Part shown: positions 25,697 through 34,934 of the stretch, piece after piece
How the letters are laid out: each line of letters starts with the position of its first letter
How positions within the stretch are numbered: position 1 is the stretch's first letter
DNA from: Nocardioidaceae bacterium UBA4001
GTDB taxonomy: Bacteria > Actinomycetota > Actinomycetes > Propionibacteriales > Nocardioidaceae
Length of the DNA: 64,000 bases
Assembly: GCA_002384855.1 (NCBI GenBank)
Contig: DGBP01000058.1
Coordinates: 1-64,000, forward strand
Direction of reading: 5' to 3'
The notes under the pieces: generated by a model
What the model saw: only the letters and a program-made list of their open reading frames with translations
What the model was told of the DNA's origin: nothing
Databases searched by the model: none
Made by a program: the position numbers and the translations under genes

Positions 25697-25826
25697 CTCC
25701 GCGGGGCTCCGGCGCGGGGCGCCTCGTCGAGGTCCCCGTGCTCGGCGGCCACCAGTGCGAGGAGTCGGCCGCCGGACCGGCACTGCCCGCGGCCCCACCG
25801 GATGCCCGGTCGCGCCGCACGTCGGC

Positions 25827-27350
25827 CTAGTCGTCGTACTCCGGGCAGAAGGGCGCAGACTCGTCACGGGCCGCCGACGTGTCCTGGGTGACCGCGCGCA
25901 GAGCATCGACCCGCCCGGCCCCGAAGCACTCGTCGTAGCCGGGCCTCCCGATGTCGACCGCTGTGCTCTGCATGTAGTTCTCGACCGTCTGCGGCGGCAG
26001 CTTCACGTCACCGTCGCTGCCCAGCCGTCCGAACTGGCTGACGATGAGCGCCGCGACCCCCGCTGCGTGCGGCGAGGCCATCGAGGTCCCCTGGATGCAG
26101 GCATACCCGCCACCCGGGACGGTCGACAGGATCGTCCTCGTGCAGTCCCCGGTCGACCCGTTGCCGCCTGGAGCCGACACGTCCGCCATGCCGCTGCCGT
26201 AGTTCGAGTAGCCCGCCCTCTCACTGTCGCGCCCGAGTGACACGGTGCCGACCACGCCCTGGGTCTCGGCGGGCACGACCTCGCACTCGTTGCTGATCGG
26301 CCGGCCGTCGTCGCCCACGGGGTGCGCGAGGTCCTGGTCGGAGTTCCCGAGCGCCGCCACCGGCGTGACGCCGCGGTTGCGGGCGTAGGAGATGGCGCGC
26401 TCGACGGCGTGCCGGAAGGTCCGCTGGACCGGGTCGGAGGCGCACTTGAACTCCGTCGACTCCTGGAACTCGTTGTCGTCGACGAAGAAGCTCATGTTGA
26501 TCACGTCGAGCTGCTCGTCACCGGCGTAGGTGATGCCGTCGACGACCGGTCCGGCGTAGCAGTAGCCAGTGGTGTCGCACACCTTCACCGGCACCAGCGT
26601 GACGTTCGGCGCGACACCGACGATCCCCGTGCCGTTGGCGCGCGCGCCGATCGTGCCCGCGACGTGGGTGCCGTGGAACTGGTTGTCGGTGCACGGGTCG
26701 GGGGTGCCGATCGCCACGCCGGGCGGCAGCGCGGCGAGCGAGTCCCTGCCCCGGGCACAGTCGACGTTGGACTCAAGGCCCTTGGTGAAGTCCGGGTGGC
26801 GCCCGTCGATGCCACTGTCGAGTACGCCGACGTCCACCGCCGGCACACCGGCCTGGATCGCGTGTGCCTCCTCGGTGCGGATCTGCTGCATGTCCCACTG
26901 CAGCGGCTCCATCATGTCGGACGAGGGCTCCGGCGCGTCGGAGGCGTACATCTTCACGGCGAAGTCGTTGCCGACCGACTCCACCAACGGCGACGCCCCG
27001 ACGAGGGCCCTGAAGTCCGGGTTCGTCGCGCGCACCGACAGCACGCCGATCTGGGCTGAAAGGTCGTTGACGACCGTGCCGCCGGCCGTCGTCAGAAGCG
27101 TCCGCACGGCGGTCATCGTGCCGTCCGGCGTGAATCCGGCAGCGGTCTGGGTCCCGGCCAGCGTGAGGATGTAGCTGCCGTCGATGGTCCGCAGCGAACC
27201 GATCCGCTCCTCCTGCGCAACGGCGTCGCGAGGGGTCACCGCGGTGGCCGCCGATGTCGAGGTGAGCGCGAGCAGGGGCGCCGTGAGCACGAGTGCTGCC
27301 GCGCCGGCCTTCATGGGGCGCAGGCGGGCGGCGAGGCGTCGTAGGTTCAT
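25827..27350 (-). CDS. secreted subtilisin-like serine protease (S8)
   Basis: A 507-aa exported protease. An N-terminal signal peptide has a basic start, a hydrophobic core (AGAAALVLTAPLLAL) and an Ala-rich cleavage region near residue 35-40. An I9-like propeptide follows (GSYILTLAGTQTAAGF to about residue 120). The triad is complete: Asp near 178 in VGVLDSGIDGRHPDF, His near 225 in FHGTHVAGT, Ser near 422 in GTSMASPHAAG; the oxyanion Asn is in AALGNSD. Several Cys pairs suggest disulfides. The ATG at 27350 is preceded by GGAGG, which rules out the 60-residue longer frame. It probably degrades extracellular protein; specificity is unknown. Confidence 0.9.
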   Translation of the reverse strand: MNLRRLAARLRPMKAGAAALVLTAPLLALTSTSAATAVTPRDAVAQEERIGSLRTIDGSYILTLAGTQTAAGFTPDGTMTAVRTLLTTAGGTVVNDLSAQIGVLSVRATNPDFRALVGASPLVESVGNDFAVKMYASDAPEPSSDMMEPLQWDMQQIRTEEAHAIQAGVPAVDVGVLDSGIDGRHPDFTKGLESNVDCARGRDSLAALPPGVAIGTPDPCTDNQFHGTHVAGTIGARANGTGIVGVAPNVTLVPVKVCDTTGYCYAGPVVDGITYAGDEQLDVINMSFFVDDNEFQESTEFKCASDPVQRTFRHAVERAISYARNRGVTPVAALGNSDQDLAHPVGDDGRPISNECEVVPAETQGVVGTVSLGRDSERAGYSNYGSGMADVSAPGGNGSTGDCTRTILSTVPGGGYACIQGTSMASPHAAGVAALIVSQFGRLGSDGDVKLPPQTVENYMQSTAVDIGRPGYDECFGAGRVDALRAVTQDTSAARDESAPFCPEYDD

Positions 27351-27443
27351 GGTGGTCCTCCGAGGGTGAGCCAGGTGAACCACCAACGAGCGACCCGTGT
27401 CCGAGGTCACGTGAACGGCGCTGCATGTTCGTAGGGCCATCTC

Positions 27444-27515
27444 GACGTGCACTCGCCGACGTACGACGGCCCGTTCACGCCTGACGACGGCCAGGGCCGG
27501 CCGCGAGTGCACGTC
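27444..27515. repeat. 13-bp inverted repeat upstream of the subtilase gene
   Basis: GACGTGCACTCGC at 27444-27456 and its exact complement at 27503-27515 flank 46 bases. The element lies between the ornithine aminotransferase stop and the subtilase start, both read leftward. It could be a terminator, an operator pair for the protease gene, or a small mobile element. Confidence 0.6.
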
Positions 27516-27557
27516 CGAACGGCCCCGCACGAGGGCCTTGGCCCGGCCGTGACGAGG

Positions 27558-28808
27558 TCAGCGCGGCTGGGCGGCCGCCTCGTCGAGCGACTCCCGGATG
27601 GCGTCGACCATGACCGAGATGTCCTCCTCGGTGGCCACCAGCGGCGGCGCGACCCGGATCGTCGAGCCGTGGGTGTCCTTGGCCAGCACGCCGCGGGCCA
27701 TCAGCGCTTCGCACAGCTGACGGCCGGTCATCAGGGTCGGGTCGACGTCGATCCCGGCCCACAGCCCGCGCACGCGCACCTCGAGGACACCCTTGCCGAC
27801 GAGCTCCTGGAGCCGCTTCGCCATGACCTCGCCGAGACGGGCCGCACGCTCCTGGAACTCACCGGTCCTCAGGAGCGACACGACCTCGCGGCCGATCGCG
27901 GCGGCGAGTGGGTTGCCGCCGAAGGTCGACCCGTGCGAACCGGGGGTGATCACGTCCATGACCACGCGGTTGGCCGCGATCGCCGAGACCGGGTAGAGCC
28001 CCCCGCCGAGCGCCTTGCCGAGGATGTACATGTCGGGGACGACGTCCTCGTGGTCGCACGCGAACGTCTTGCCGGTGCGGGCGAGGCCGGACTGGATCTC
28101 GTCGGCGACCATCAGGATCCCGGCGTCGTCGCAGATCGCCCGTACGTCGCGGAGGTAGCCCTCAGGCGGGATCACGACACCGCCCTCGCCCTGGATCGGC
28201 TCGAGCAGCACGGCGACGGTGTTCTCGTCGATCGCGTCGCGGAGCGCCTGCGCGTCGCCGTACGTCACGACCTTGAAGCCGGGCGTGAAGGGTGCGTAGT
28301 CCTTGCGGGCGTCCTCGTCGGTGGAGAAGCTCACGATCGTCGTGGTGCGCCCGTGGAAGTTGCCCTCCATCACGATGATGTTGGCGGCGTTCTCGTGCAC
28401 GCCCTTGACCTCGTAGCCCCAGCGGCGGCTGACCTTGATCGCGGTCTCCACGGCCTCGGCGCCGCTGTTCATCGGCAAGATGGCCTCCTTGCCGGTGAGC
28501 TCGGCGAGGTCACGCGCGAACGGGCCGAGCTGGTCGTTGTAGAACGCCCGGCTCGTGAGCGTGAGCCTGTCGATCTGCTCGTGGGCGACCGCACGGAGCC
28601 GCGGGTGCCCGTGCCCGAAGTTCAGCGCGGAGTAGCCGGCGAGGCAGTCGAGGTACCGGTTGCCGTCGACGTCGGTCACCCACGCGCCTTCGCCGGAGCT
28701 CACCACGACGGGCAGCGGATGGTAGTTGTGCGCTGCCCAGCGCTCGGTCGTCTCGATGTGCTCGGCGTTCACGGCGCCGGGGGCGATGTCCAGGTCGTGC
28801 ACAGTCAT
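27558..28808 (-). CDS. rocD: ornithine--oxo-acid aminotransferase
   Basis: A 416-aa class III PLP aminotransferase that converts ornithine and 2-oxoglutarate to glutamate semialdehyde and glutamate, feeding proline or arginine catabolism. The N-terminus AEHIETTERWAAHNYHPLPV, WVTDVDGNRYLDCLAGYSAL and NSGAEAVETAIKVSRRWGYE are characteristic of RocD. The cofactor Asp is in MVADEIQSGLARTGK and the PLP Lys near 265 in ILGKALGGGLYPVSA. Length is normal. The ATG has a CACCAT hexamer exactly six bases upstream, again a leaderless signature. No other arginine-catabolism gene is adjacent. Confidence 0.92.
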   Translation of the reverse strand: MTVHDLDIAPGAVNAEHIETTERWAAHNYHPLPVVVSSGEGAWVTDVDGNRYLDCLAGYSALNFGHGHPRLRAVAHEQIDRLTLTSRAFYNDQLGPFARDLAELTGKEAILPMNSGAEAVETAIKVSRRWGYEVKGVHENAANIIVMEGNFHGRTTTIVSFSTDEDARKDYAPFTPGFKVVTYGDAQALRDAIDENTVAVLLEPIQGEGGVVIPPEGYLRDVRAICDDAGILMVADEIQSGLARTGKTFACDHEDVVPDMYILGKALGGGLYPVSAIAANRVVMDVITPGSHGSTFGGNPLAAAIGREVVSLLRTGEFQERAARLGEVMAKRLQELVGKGVLEVRVRGLWAGIDVDPTLMTGRQLCEALMARGVLAKDTHGSTIRVAPPLVATEEDISVMVDAIRESLDEAAAQPR

Positions 28809-28918
28809 GGCGTCATGGTGTCACCTGACCCCCGGGAATGCCGAACCGTCGGCACGTCCGCGTGCAGGAGGGCGCCGGCGACCGTGGCCGCCGACGCCCT
28901 CGCTGAGGGTCCCCCGCC

Positions 28919-31441
28919 CTACAGCGTGGCCCAGATCAGCGCCCGTCCGACCAGGGCGTACTGCCCCTTCGGGTGCGTACGGTAGAGCGGCTCGCTGCCG
29001 AACATGACGACCCCGGCGCCGGTCTCGTCCTCACCGCGGATCACCGCGGCCTGGCCCCGAGCCGCCTCCGGCCCTCCGGAACCGTCGGGGTTCGCCCGCC
29101 AGTGTCCCGAGACCAGGGGGCCCTCGATGCCGTAGGACTGCTCGACGGTCACGTCGTCGCCCAGCTCGGTGAACCACGACGGGCCGCTGACGAACGTGTG
29201 CGGCGTCGCTCCGTCGGTCAGCGGGCCTCCGCTGTTGTCGACGCGTACGACGCCGTTGGCGTCCCGTCGACCCGCCACCCGGGAGGCGTCGAGAAGGTCG
29301 GCGTCCTGGTTGAACGCAGCGCCCGTGGCCCCCCGCGTGACGACACCTCCGCCGGACCCGAGGAAGTCGCTGAGGTCGGCACGCGCCTGTGGGGTCAGCC
29401 CCTGGTAGGACAGGCCGGCGGAGACGAAGAGCGTGTCCACCCCGGTCCAGTCGAACCCGCTGTTGAGCGTCGCCGTCGAGACCTGTCGCACGTCGAAGCC
29501 CATCTCCGCGAGCGCGAAGAGCTCGTCCGCGGGGGCGGCGGCCGCGACGACCGTCTCCGCCAGCGGCGTCCCGCCGTCCAGCGAGGCCGCGCGGAACACG
29601 ACACCGAACCGGTCGGAGACGTCGGAGAGCAGCGCCCGGTCCGGCTCGGGCAGGACCACCGAGCCCTCCCCCGTCCAGAGCACCTCGGCGTCCGCCTCGA
29701 GCAGGGAGCTCAGCGCCTCGAAGTCCTTCGCGTCGTCGAGGCGCAGCTCCAACGAACGCGCCTCCGCGACGCTCCCTGTGCCGGCGGCGACCACCACCGG
29801 CTTGCCCACCACGGAGAGTGTGCCGTCCTCGACGGTGTCGACGGTGGCGCCCCACAGCAGGCCGAGGCTCCAGCCGGAGATGTCGTACATCTGGTCGACC
29901 CGGTCGCTGATGTCCGCGCCCTCGTCGAGGATGACGTTGGCCAGGCCTCGCTTCGGCTGGTGCATGTCGACGACGTGGCTGCCGGCGGGATAGTGGCGCC
30001 CACCCGCCGAGAACGGCTGCGTGGCGCGTTCGACGTCCACGTCGTTGGCGACCAGGTGGTCGACGAGCCGCGCGGCCGCGACCGCCGACCGCTGGTCCGC
30101 GCCGGCCGGGATGACGTAGGCGCGGGGGAACTCGGTCGTGTACACGTCCTCGGGACCGATCTCGGGGAAGAGCTCGTCGGTCACCTCCCGCTGCGCCTCA
30201 CCCGCGGCACCGCGCCGGAAGATCTCGATCTGGTCGGCGATCAGCTCGGCGCGGTTCTCGTCGACGTACCGGACGGCCGCTCGGATCGACGCCTCGGCGA
30301 CGTCGGTGTTGATGGCGCTACGTCGCCGCAGCTCGGCCTCGGGCAGGTTGTAGGCGGCGTTGTTGACCCGCAGCGGGATCTCGATCGTGTGCGAGACGGT
30401 GCCGTGGAAGGCGGCGTACTGCGGGGTGAAGATCGGCGGCCAGTCGTCCCACCCCTCGTCCCAGTCGCGGAAGGGGATCTGGGCGGGGAAGACGCCGTCG
30501 GCGAGGGTGTAGCCCAGCCCGTTGACGGCCTCCTCCATCGCGAGACCGTTGGGGTAGGCGTGCTTGATGAACAGGTCGTACTCGTAGTTCTCCCCGTGCG
30601 GCGGGGTGGTCGGCTCGATCAGGGTGCCGTTGACGTAGCCGTGCAGGTCGAGCATCACGAGCGCCTGGGTGTCGATCAGTGCCCGGCGCACCGCCCGCAC
30701 CTCGGGCTGGCTCCCGGTGATGAAGTCCCGGTTCATGTCGAAGCCGTTCCCGTTGGCGCGGGTGTTGGCCACCCGACCGTCCGGGTTCATCGTCACGACG
30801 AAGAAGAGCCGGGTGCGGTCCAGCATCGTCTCGACGGCCGGGTCGTCGCTGGTGGCGAGGTCCTCGATCACGCGCAGGTTCGCGTCGGCACCCTCGAACT
30901 CGTTGCCGTGGATGTTGCCGTTGAAGAACACCGGCGCCTTGTAGTCCCTGACGATGCTCGCGTCGCGGGCGGCCTGCGCCGCCTGGTCCTGGATGCGCAG
31001 ACGCAGCTGCTCCTGGCGCCGGGCCTCGCCGGCCGTCTCCGGGGAGGTGACGGTGACCAGGTAGACGTCGCGCCCGCGGGCCGTCTCGCCGATGACCTCG
31101 GCGCTGACCCGGTCGCTGTCCTCCTGCAGGTCGTTCAAGCGGGGGGCGATCTCGTGGTAGGGCACGAGCCCGAGCCTGATCGCCGCGTCGGAGGGGTCGG
31201 CCGCAGGCTCGTCCAGGACGGTCTGCCGCGGGAACGCGCGATCGGTACCGCGCAGGGAGTCGACCGCCGTCCCTGCCGACGGGTCGGGCACACGGTCGAC
31301 GCGGAGGTCACGAGGGACCGTCTCCCGGACCGGTCGGTCGTGCGGCGGCTCGGCGACGGCTGGTCCGGCGGTCGCCAGCAGCCCCAGGGCGAGGGCGGAC
31401 GTGAGGACGGAGGTGCGCAGGCGGTGAGCGGATGGCTTCAT
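28919..31441 (-). CDS. secreted M14 zinc carboxypeptidase
   Basis: An 840-aa exported metallopeptidase. The signal peptide is clear (basic MKPSAHRLR, hydrophobic core, cleavage after GPAVA). The M14 domain at about 80-430 has the first zinc motif in NIHGNEFEGADANLRVIEDL (HxxE), substrate contacts in MNPDGRVANTRANGNGFDMN, the third ligand His in DLHGYVNGT, and the catalytic Glu in HTIEIPLRV. A second half of about 400 residues has alpha/beta strands that look like a glutamine-amidotransferase-like or galactose-binding region (DTLFVSAGLSYQG, GSGGGVVTRGATGAAF). The unusual length is therefore due to a C-terminal module of unknown role. A G-rich Shine-Dalgarno precedes the ATG. Confidence 0.88.
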   Translation of the reverse strand: MKPSAHRLRTSVLTSALALGLLATAGPAVAEPPHDRPVRETVPRDLRVDRVPDPSAGTAVDSLRGTDRAFPRQTVLDEPAADPSDAAIRLGLVPYHEIAPRLNDLQEDSDRVSAEVIGETARGRDVYLVTVTSPETAGEARRQEQLRLRIQDQAAQAARDASIVRDYKAPVFFNGNIHGNEFEGADANLRVIEDLATSDDPAVETMLDRTRLFFVVTMNPDGRVANTRANGNGFDMNRDFITGSQPEVRAVRRALIDTQALVMLDLHGYVNGTLIEPTTPPHGENYEYDLFIKHAYPNGLAMEEAVNGLGYTLADGVFPAQIPFRDWDEGWDDWPPIFTPQYAAFHGTVSHTIEIPLRVNNAAYNLPEAELRRRSAINTDVAEASIRAAVRYVDENRAELIADQIEIFRRGAAGEAQREVTDELFPEIGPEDVYTTEFPRAYVIPAGADQRSAVAAARLVDHLVANDVDVERATQPFSAGGRHYPAGSHVVDMHQPKRGLANVILDEGADISDRVDQMYDISGWSLGLLWGATVDTVEDGTLSVVGKPVVVAAGTGSVAEARSLELRLDDAKDFEALSSLLEADAEVLWTGEGSVVLPEPDRALLSDVSDRFGVVFRAASLDGGTPLAETVVAAAAPADELFALAEMGFDVRQVSTATLNSGFDWTGVDTLFVSAGLSYQGLTPQARADLSDFLGSGGGVVTRGATGAAFNQDADLLDASRVAGRRDANGVVRVDNSGGPLTDGATPHTFVSGPSWFTELGDDVTVEQSYGIEGPLVSGHWRANPDGSGGPEAARGQAAVIRGEDETGAGVVMFGSEPLYRTHPKGQYALVGRALIWATL

Positions 31442-31585
31442 CGATACTCCCCCGATCGGAAATCAGGCCGAAAGTAAAGCACCGGGCATCACGTCGTGAC
31501 CAGGGTTTGTCGGACGGTTCTCGCCCCCGTCCCGGACCGGCGGTGCTCTGGCAGGGTGAGGTCATCGCCGACGAAGGGAGCGCCC

Positions 31586-32728
31586 GTGAACCCTCTGCAC
31601 CAGCTCACGCTCGACCAGCTGCGCCGCCGGACCAGCGTCAAGTGGACGGTCTACCCCGACGACGTCCTGCCCCTGTGGGTGGCCGAGATGGACGTGCCGC
31701 CGGCGGAGCCGGTACGACGGGCGCTGGTCGACGCCGCCGAGCGGGGCGACACCGGCTACTCCTCCGCGGGCGTCTACGCGCCCGCGATGCGCGACTTCGC
31801 GGCCGCTCGGTGGGGCTGGCAGCTCGACGTCGACGCCACCCGGCTGGTGCCGGACGTGATGCGGGGGGTCGTGGAGGTGCTGCGGCTGGTGACCGACCCC
31901 GGTGACCCGGTGGTGGTCAACTCGCCGGTGTACCCGCCGTTCTACGCGTTCGTCGAGCACGACGGCCGTCGGGTCGTCGAGTCCCCGCTCGGCGAGGACG
32001 GCCGGCTCGACCTCGCGCACCTCGAGGCGACGTTCACCTCGCTGACCCGCGACGGCGGGCGGGCGTCGTACCTCCTCTGCAGCCCGCACAACCCCACCGG
32101 CGCCGTGCACACGCGCGAGGAGCTGACGGAGGTCGCGCGCCTCGCGGAGATGTACGGCGTCCGCGTGGTCGCCGACGAGATCCACGCGCCGATCGTCCAC
32201 GGCGACGCGCGCCACACGCCGTACCTCTCCCTGCCCGGCACCGAGCGGGCCTTCGCACTCCTGTCGGCCTCGAAGGCATGGAACCTCCCCGGCGCGAAGG
32301 CCGCCCTCGCCGTGGCCGGGGCCGACGCGACCGAGGACCTGCACCGGATGCCCGAGGAGGTCGGCCACGGCGCCAGCCACCTCGGGGTCCTCTCCCACGT
32401 CGCGGCGCTGCGCGAAGGGGGCGGCTGGCTCGACGACCTGCTCGCCGGCCTCGACGCCAACCGCCTCCTGCTCGCGGACCTGGTCGCCGAGCACCTGCCC
32501 GGCGTGGGGTACCGCGTTCCCGACGGCACCTACCTGGCTTGGCTCGACTGCCGCGGCCTCGGCCTGGAGGACCCGGGCAGGGTGTTCATGAAGAAGGGCC
32601 GGGTCGCGCTGCAGCGAGGCTCGGACTTCGGCACCGGAGGCGAGGGCTTCGTCCGCCTGAACTTCGCCACCTCCCCGACGATCCTCGAGGAGGCCCTGCG
32701 GCGGATGGGCTCGGCCGTCATGGGCTGA
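31586..32728 (+). CDS. MalY/PatB-type C-S lyase / aminotransferase
   Basis: A 380-aa fold-type I PLP enzyme. The pattern RTSVKWTVYPDDVLPLWVAE then MDVPPAEPV near the N-terminus is typical of MalY/PatB cystathionine beta-lyases, which cleave C-S bonds of cysteine conjugates. Other marks are YSSAGVY, SPVYPPFYAFVEHDGR, LCSPHNPTGAVH, the cofactor Asp in VVADEIHAPIVH and the PLP Lys about 230 in SASKAWNLPGAKAA. The GTG at 31586 has GAAGGGAG upstream. It is not linked to other methionine genes; the 144-bp gap to the divergent carboxypeptidase gene holds the promoters. Confidence 0.87.
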   Translation: MNPLHQLTLDQLRRRTSVKWTVYPDDVLPLWVAEMDVPPAEPVRRALVDAAERGDTGYSSAGVYAPAMRDFAAARWGWQLDVDATRLVPDVMRGVVEVLRLVTDPGDPVVVNSPVYPPFYAFVEHDGRRVVESPLGEDGRLDLAHLEATFTSLTRDGGRASYLLCSPHNPTGAVHTREELTEVARLAEMYGVRVVADEIHAPIVHGDARHTPYLSLPGTERAFALLSASKAWNLPGAKAALAVAGADATEDLHRMPEEVGHGASHLGVLSHVAALREGGGWLDDLLAGLDANRLLLADLVAEHLPGVGYRVPDGTYLAWLDCRGLGLEDPGRVFMKKGRVALQRGSDFGTGGEGFVRLNFATSPTILEEALRRMGSAVMG

Positions 32729-32779
32729 CCCGCGGGCGATGGTTGGCTTTTCAAACACCCGGCGTACCGTGGACGGGCC

Positions 32780-33889
32780 ATGACCAGCAACCAGCACACC
32801 GTCACCAGCCTCCCCCTCGCCGTCCTCGACTTCGTCGGGATCGAGTACGGCGAGTCCGCCTCCGACTCCATCGAGGGCGCCGTCGACGTGGCCCGCGCCG
32901 TCGAGGCCGCCGGCTACCGGCGCTACTGGGTCTCCGAGCACCACAACATGCGCAGCCTCGCCTGCAGCGCGCCGGAGATCCTCATCGCCCTGCTCGGCGC
33001 CCGGACGTCGCGGATCAGGGTCGGTGCGGCCGGCATCATGCTGCCCAACCACGCATCGTTCAAGGTCGCCGAGACGTTCCGCACGCTGATGGCGATCCAC
33101 CCCGGCCGGATCGATCTCGGCCTGGGCCGGGCGCCGGGCACCGACCCGATGACCGCGCATGTGCTGCGCCGAGGCATCGGCTCCGACCCCGGCACGGAGT
33201 TCCCCAACCAGGTCGCCGAGCTGCTCGCCTTCCTCGGCGACGGCTCCGACTTCCCCGAGGGGCACCCCTACCGGCAGCTCGTCGCCGCGCCGGTCGTCGA
33301 GGACCAGCCCGAGATCTTCGTGCTCGGGTCGAGCCCCTACGGCCCGAAGTTCGCCGCGGTCAACGGCATGCGGGCGGTCTTCGCCCATCACATGAGCCCG
33401 GAGCTCGCCTTCGACGTGCTGCAGGCCTACCGGCAGGAGTTCCGCCCGCGTCGTGAGGGCGACCGGCCCTGGTCGGCGATGTCGGTGCTGGCGTTCGCCT
33501 CCGACGACCAGGACGCCGTCCACGAGTTCGAGGCCGGCTGGGCGCTGACCATGCAGAACCTCGCGCGCAACATCCGCGAGCCGCTGCGCCCGGAGGAGGT
33601 CCGGGAGTACGCCCGCTCCGACGCCTTCCTCGCGCGCCGCCGTGACCGTGACCCGCGGATGGTCACCGGGGAGGCGTACGACGTCGTCGCCCGTCTCGCG
33701 GAGATGAGGCAGCGCGCCGAGGTCGACGAGATCGTCGTCGTCACCCCGAGCATCGACCGGGCCCGCCGGATCGCGAGCTTCGAGGCGATCGGCGACGCCT
33801 GGCCACGGTCGGCTGAGGACCACCTCGCGTCGCCTCCCCGACCTGGTGTATTGAGGCCGGCCGGCGATGGCCCCACCCTGGCCTCATGA
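32780..33889 (+). CDS. LLM-class flavin-dependent oxidoreductase (MsnO8-like)
   Basis: A 369-aa bacterial-luciferase-like TIM-barrel flavoprotein. It begins with LAVLDFVGIEYGESASDSI, then the family patterns YWVSEHHNMRSLACSAPEIL, IRVGAAGIMLPNHASFKVAE, FRTLMAIHPGRIDLGLGRAP and ILGSSPYGPKFAA-like VLGSSPYGPKFAAVNGM. Such enzymes use reduced FMN or F420 to oxidise small molecules; the substrate is unknown. A TACCGT hexamer lies nine bases before the ATG, suggesting a very short leader. Its stop overlaps a 58-aa gene by 4 bp. Confidence 0.87.
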   Translation: MTSNQHTVTSLPLAVLDFVGIEYGESASDSIEGAVDVARAVEAAGYRRYWVSEHHNMRSLACSAPEILIALLGARTSRIRVGAAGIMLPNHASFKVAETFRTLMAIHPGRIDLGLGRAPGTDPMTAHVLRRGIGSDPGTEFPNQVAELLAFLGDGSDFPEGHPYRQLVAAPVVEDQPEIFVLGSSPYGPKFAAVNGMRAVFAHHMSPELAFDVLQAYRQEFRPRREGDRPWSAMSVLAFASDDQDAVHEFEAGWALTMQNLARNIREPLRPEEVREYARSDAFLARRRDRDPRMVTGEAYDVVARLAEMRQRAEVDEIVVVTPSIDRARRIASFEAIGDAWPRSAEDHLASPPRPGVLRPAGDGPTLAS

Positions 33890-34062
33890 ACACCGACGAC
33901 TCCGGCGCTGTCATGCAGGTCGTGCAACGGCTCGGCCTCGAGCTCCCCGACCGTTCCCCCGTGGAGATCATCTCCGCCGTCCTCGACGTCTGGGACCACG
34001 CCGTGCGCGGGGTGCCGGCGGTCGAGGCGGCGGTGGCCTCGGCCCGCTCCCGCCTCGGCTGA
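33886..34062 (+). CDS. 58-aa protein of unknown function
   Basis: The ATG overlaps the stop of the LLM oxidoreductase by 4 bp (ATGA), which supports translation by coupling. The product is small, soluble and helical, with MQVVQRLGLELPDRSPVEI and VLDVWDHAVRGVPAVEAAV and no Cys or signal. It could be a small partner of the flavoprotein. I do not recognise a family. Confidence 0.5.
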   Translation: MNTDDSGAVMQVVQRLGLELPDRSPVEIISAVLDVWDHAVRGVPAVEAAVASARSRLG

Positions 34063-34098
34063 GGCACCGGCTCGGCTGAGGCAGCCCCCGGGCCGGGG

Positions 34099-34683
34099 TC
34101 ACCCTCCCGGGCAGGCTCCCCACATGCCCCTGCCCTCGGCACGTGCGTCGGTCTCGGCGGCTCGCATGAGGTCGATGAAGGCGTCGTTGGGCTCGAACAG
34201 CACCGCCTCGGCGTACCCCTCCCGGATCATCGAGAGGTTCACGAGCTCCCCGGACCCGGTCCACAGGTAGAGCAGGGTCCTGCCGTAGGGGTCCCTCAGG
34301 TCGCGGTCCGCGGCGACCCACACCTCCGCACCCACGGGGAGCTTGTCGCGCAGCGCCCGGCTCGCCTCGTCGGCGAAGCACTCCTCCGGTCTTCCGGAGC
34401 GGCCGTGCTCCGGGGTGTCGATCTCGAGCAGCCGCACGGTGGTGTCCTCGCCTCGCCGCAACACCTCCGACCTCTCCTGGCCGGCCAGGCGCAGGGTGTC
34501 CCCGTCGACGTGGGAGACGACCGTGGCGAGCACCGCGTCGTCGGGCACCTCGCCGGTCCCGGCCTCCCCGCGGGTCGGGGCGGCCCCCGGCGCCGGGGCC
34601 CCGTCGGGGTCGAGAAGTCTCACCCCCACGGCGACGCCCACGACGACCAGGACCGCGACCAGCACACTGAGGACCTTGCCCAC
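34099..34683 (-). CDS. membrane-anchored thermonuclease-family (SNase-like) nuclease
   Basis: A 194-aa protein: one N-terminal transmembrane or uncleaved signal helix (VLSVLVAVLVVVGVAVGVRL), a Pro/Gly-rich linker to about residue 45, then an SNase OB-fold. Recognisable parts are VVSHVDGDTLRL, the catalytic-type VRLLEIDTPEHG (Arg and Asp), CFADEASRALRDKLP, and DLRDPYGRTLLYLW with the second Arg, ending in EGRGMWGACPGG. Staphylococcal-type nucleases need Ca2+ and cut DNA and RNA; this one would act outside the membrane. The start is GTG with AAGGA upstream. It converges on the 58-aa gene across a CCCC-GGGCC-GGGG stretch that may act as a terminator. Confidence 0.85.
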   Translation of the reverse strand: MGKVLSVLVAVLVVVGVAVGVRLLDPDGAPAPGAAPTRGEAGTGEVPDDAVLATVVSHVDGDTLRLAGQERSEVLRRGEDTTVRLLEIDTPEHGRSGRPEECFADEASRALRDKLPVGAEVWVAADRDLRDPYGRTLLYLWTGSGELVNLSMIREGYAEAVLFEPNDAFIDLMRAAETDARAEGRGMWGACPGG

Positions 34684-34778
34684 GCGACGTCCTTGCCGGA
34701 ATAGGGAGAACTGCTGATCCCGAGGCCTACCTCAGGCTCCTAGCGTCTCGGTCATCACCTCGAGAGCCAGGAGCCGAC

Positions 34779-34922
34779 ATGATGTCAGAGGTCAGGATCA
34801 GCCGGACGCAGGCACAGGCCCAGCAGGACGGGCTGTCCGCAGCACTCGGACCGGGGCGCCGCCCCCGCCGTCCGCGACGCCGCCGGGACCGTCACCCCCG
34901 GCAGCCCGCGCCGGAGGTGTGA
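34779..34922 (+). CDS. putative 47-aa Arg-rich small protein
   Basis: A short frame from ATG ATG with a well placed CAGGAGCC seven bases upstream. It encodes SEVRISRTQAQAQQDGLSAA followed by a very basic tail (GPGRRPRRPRRRRDRHPRQP). The good ribosome-binding site supports it; the simple composition and lack of a known family argue against. A nucleic-acid-binding small protein is possible. Confidence 0.35.
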   Translation: MMSEVRISRTQAQAQQDGLSAALGPGRRPRRPRRRRDRHPRQPAPEV

Positions 34923-34934
34923 GGGACGAGCCGC

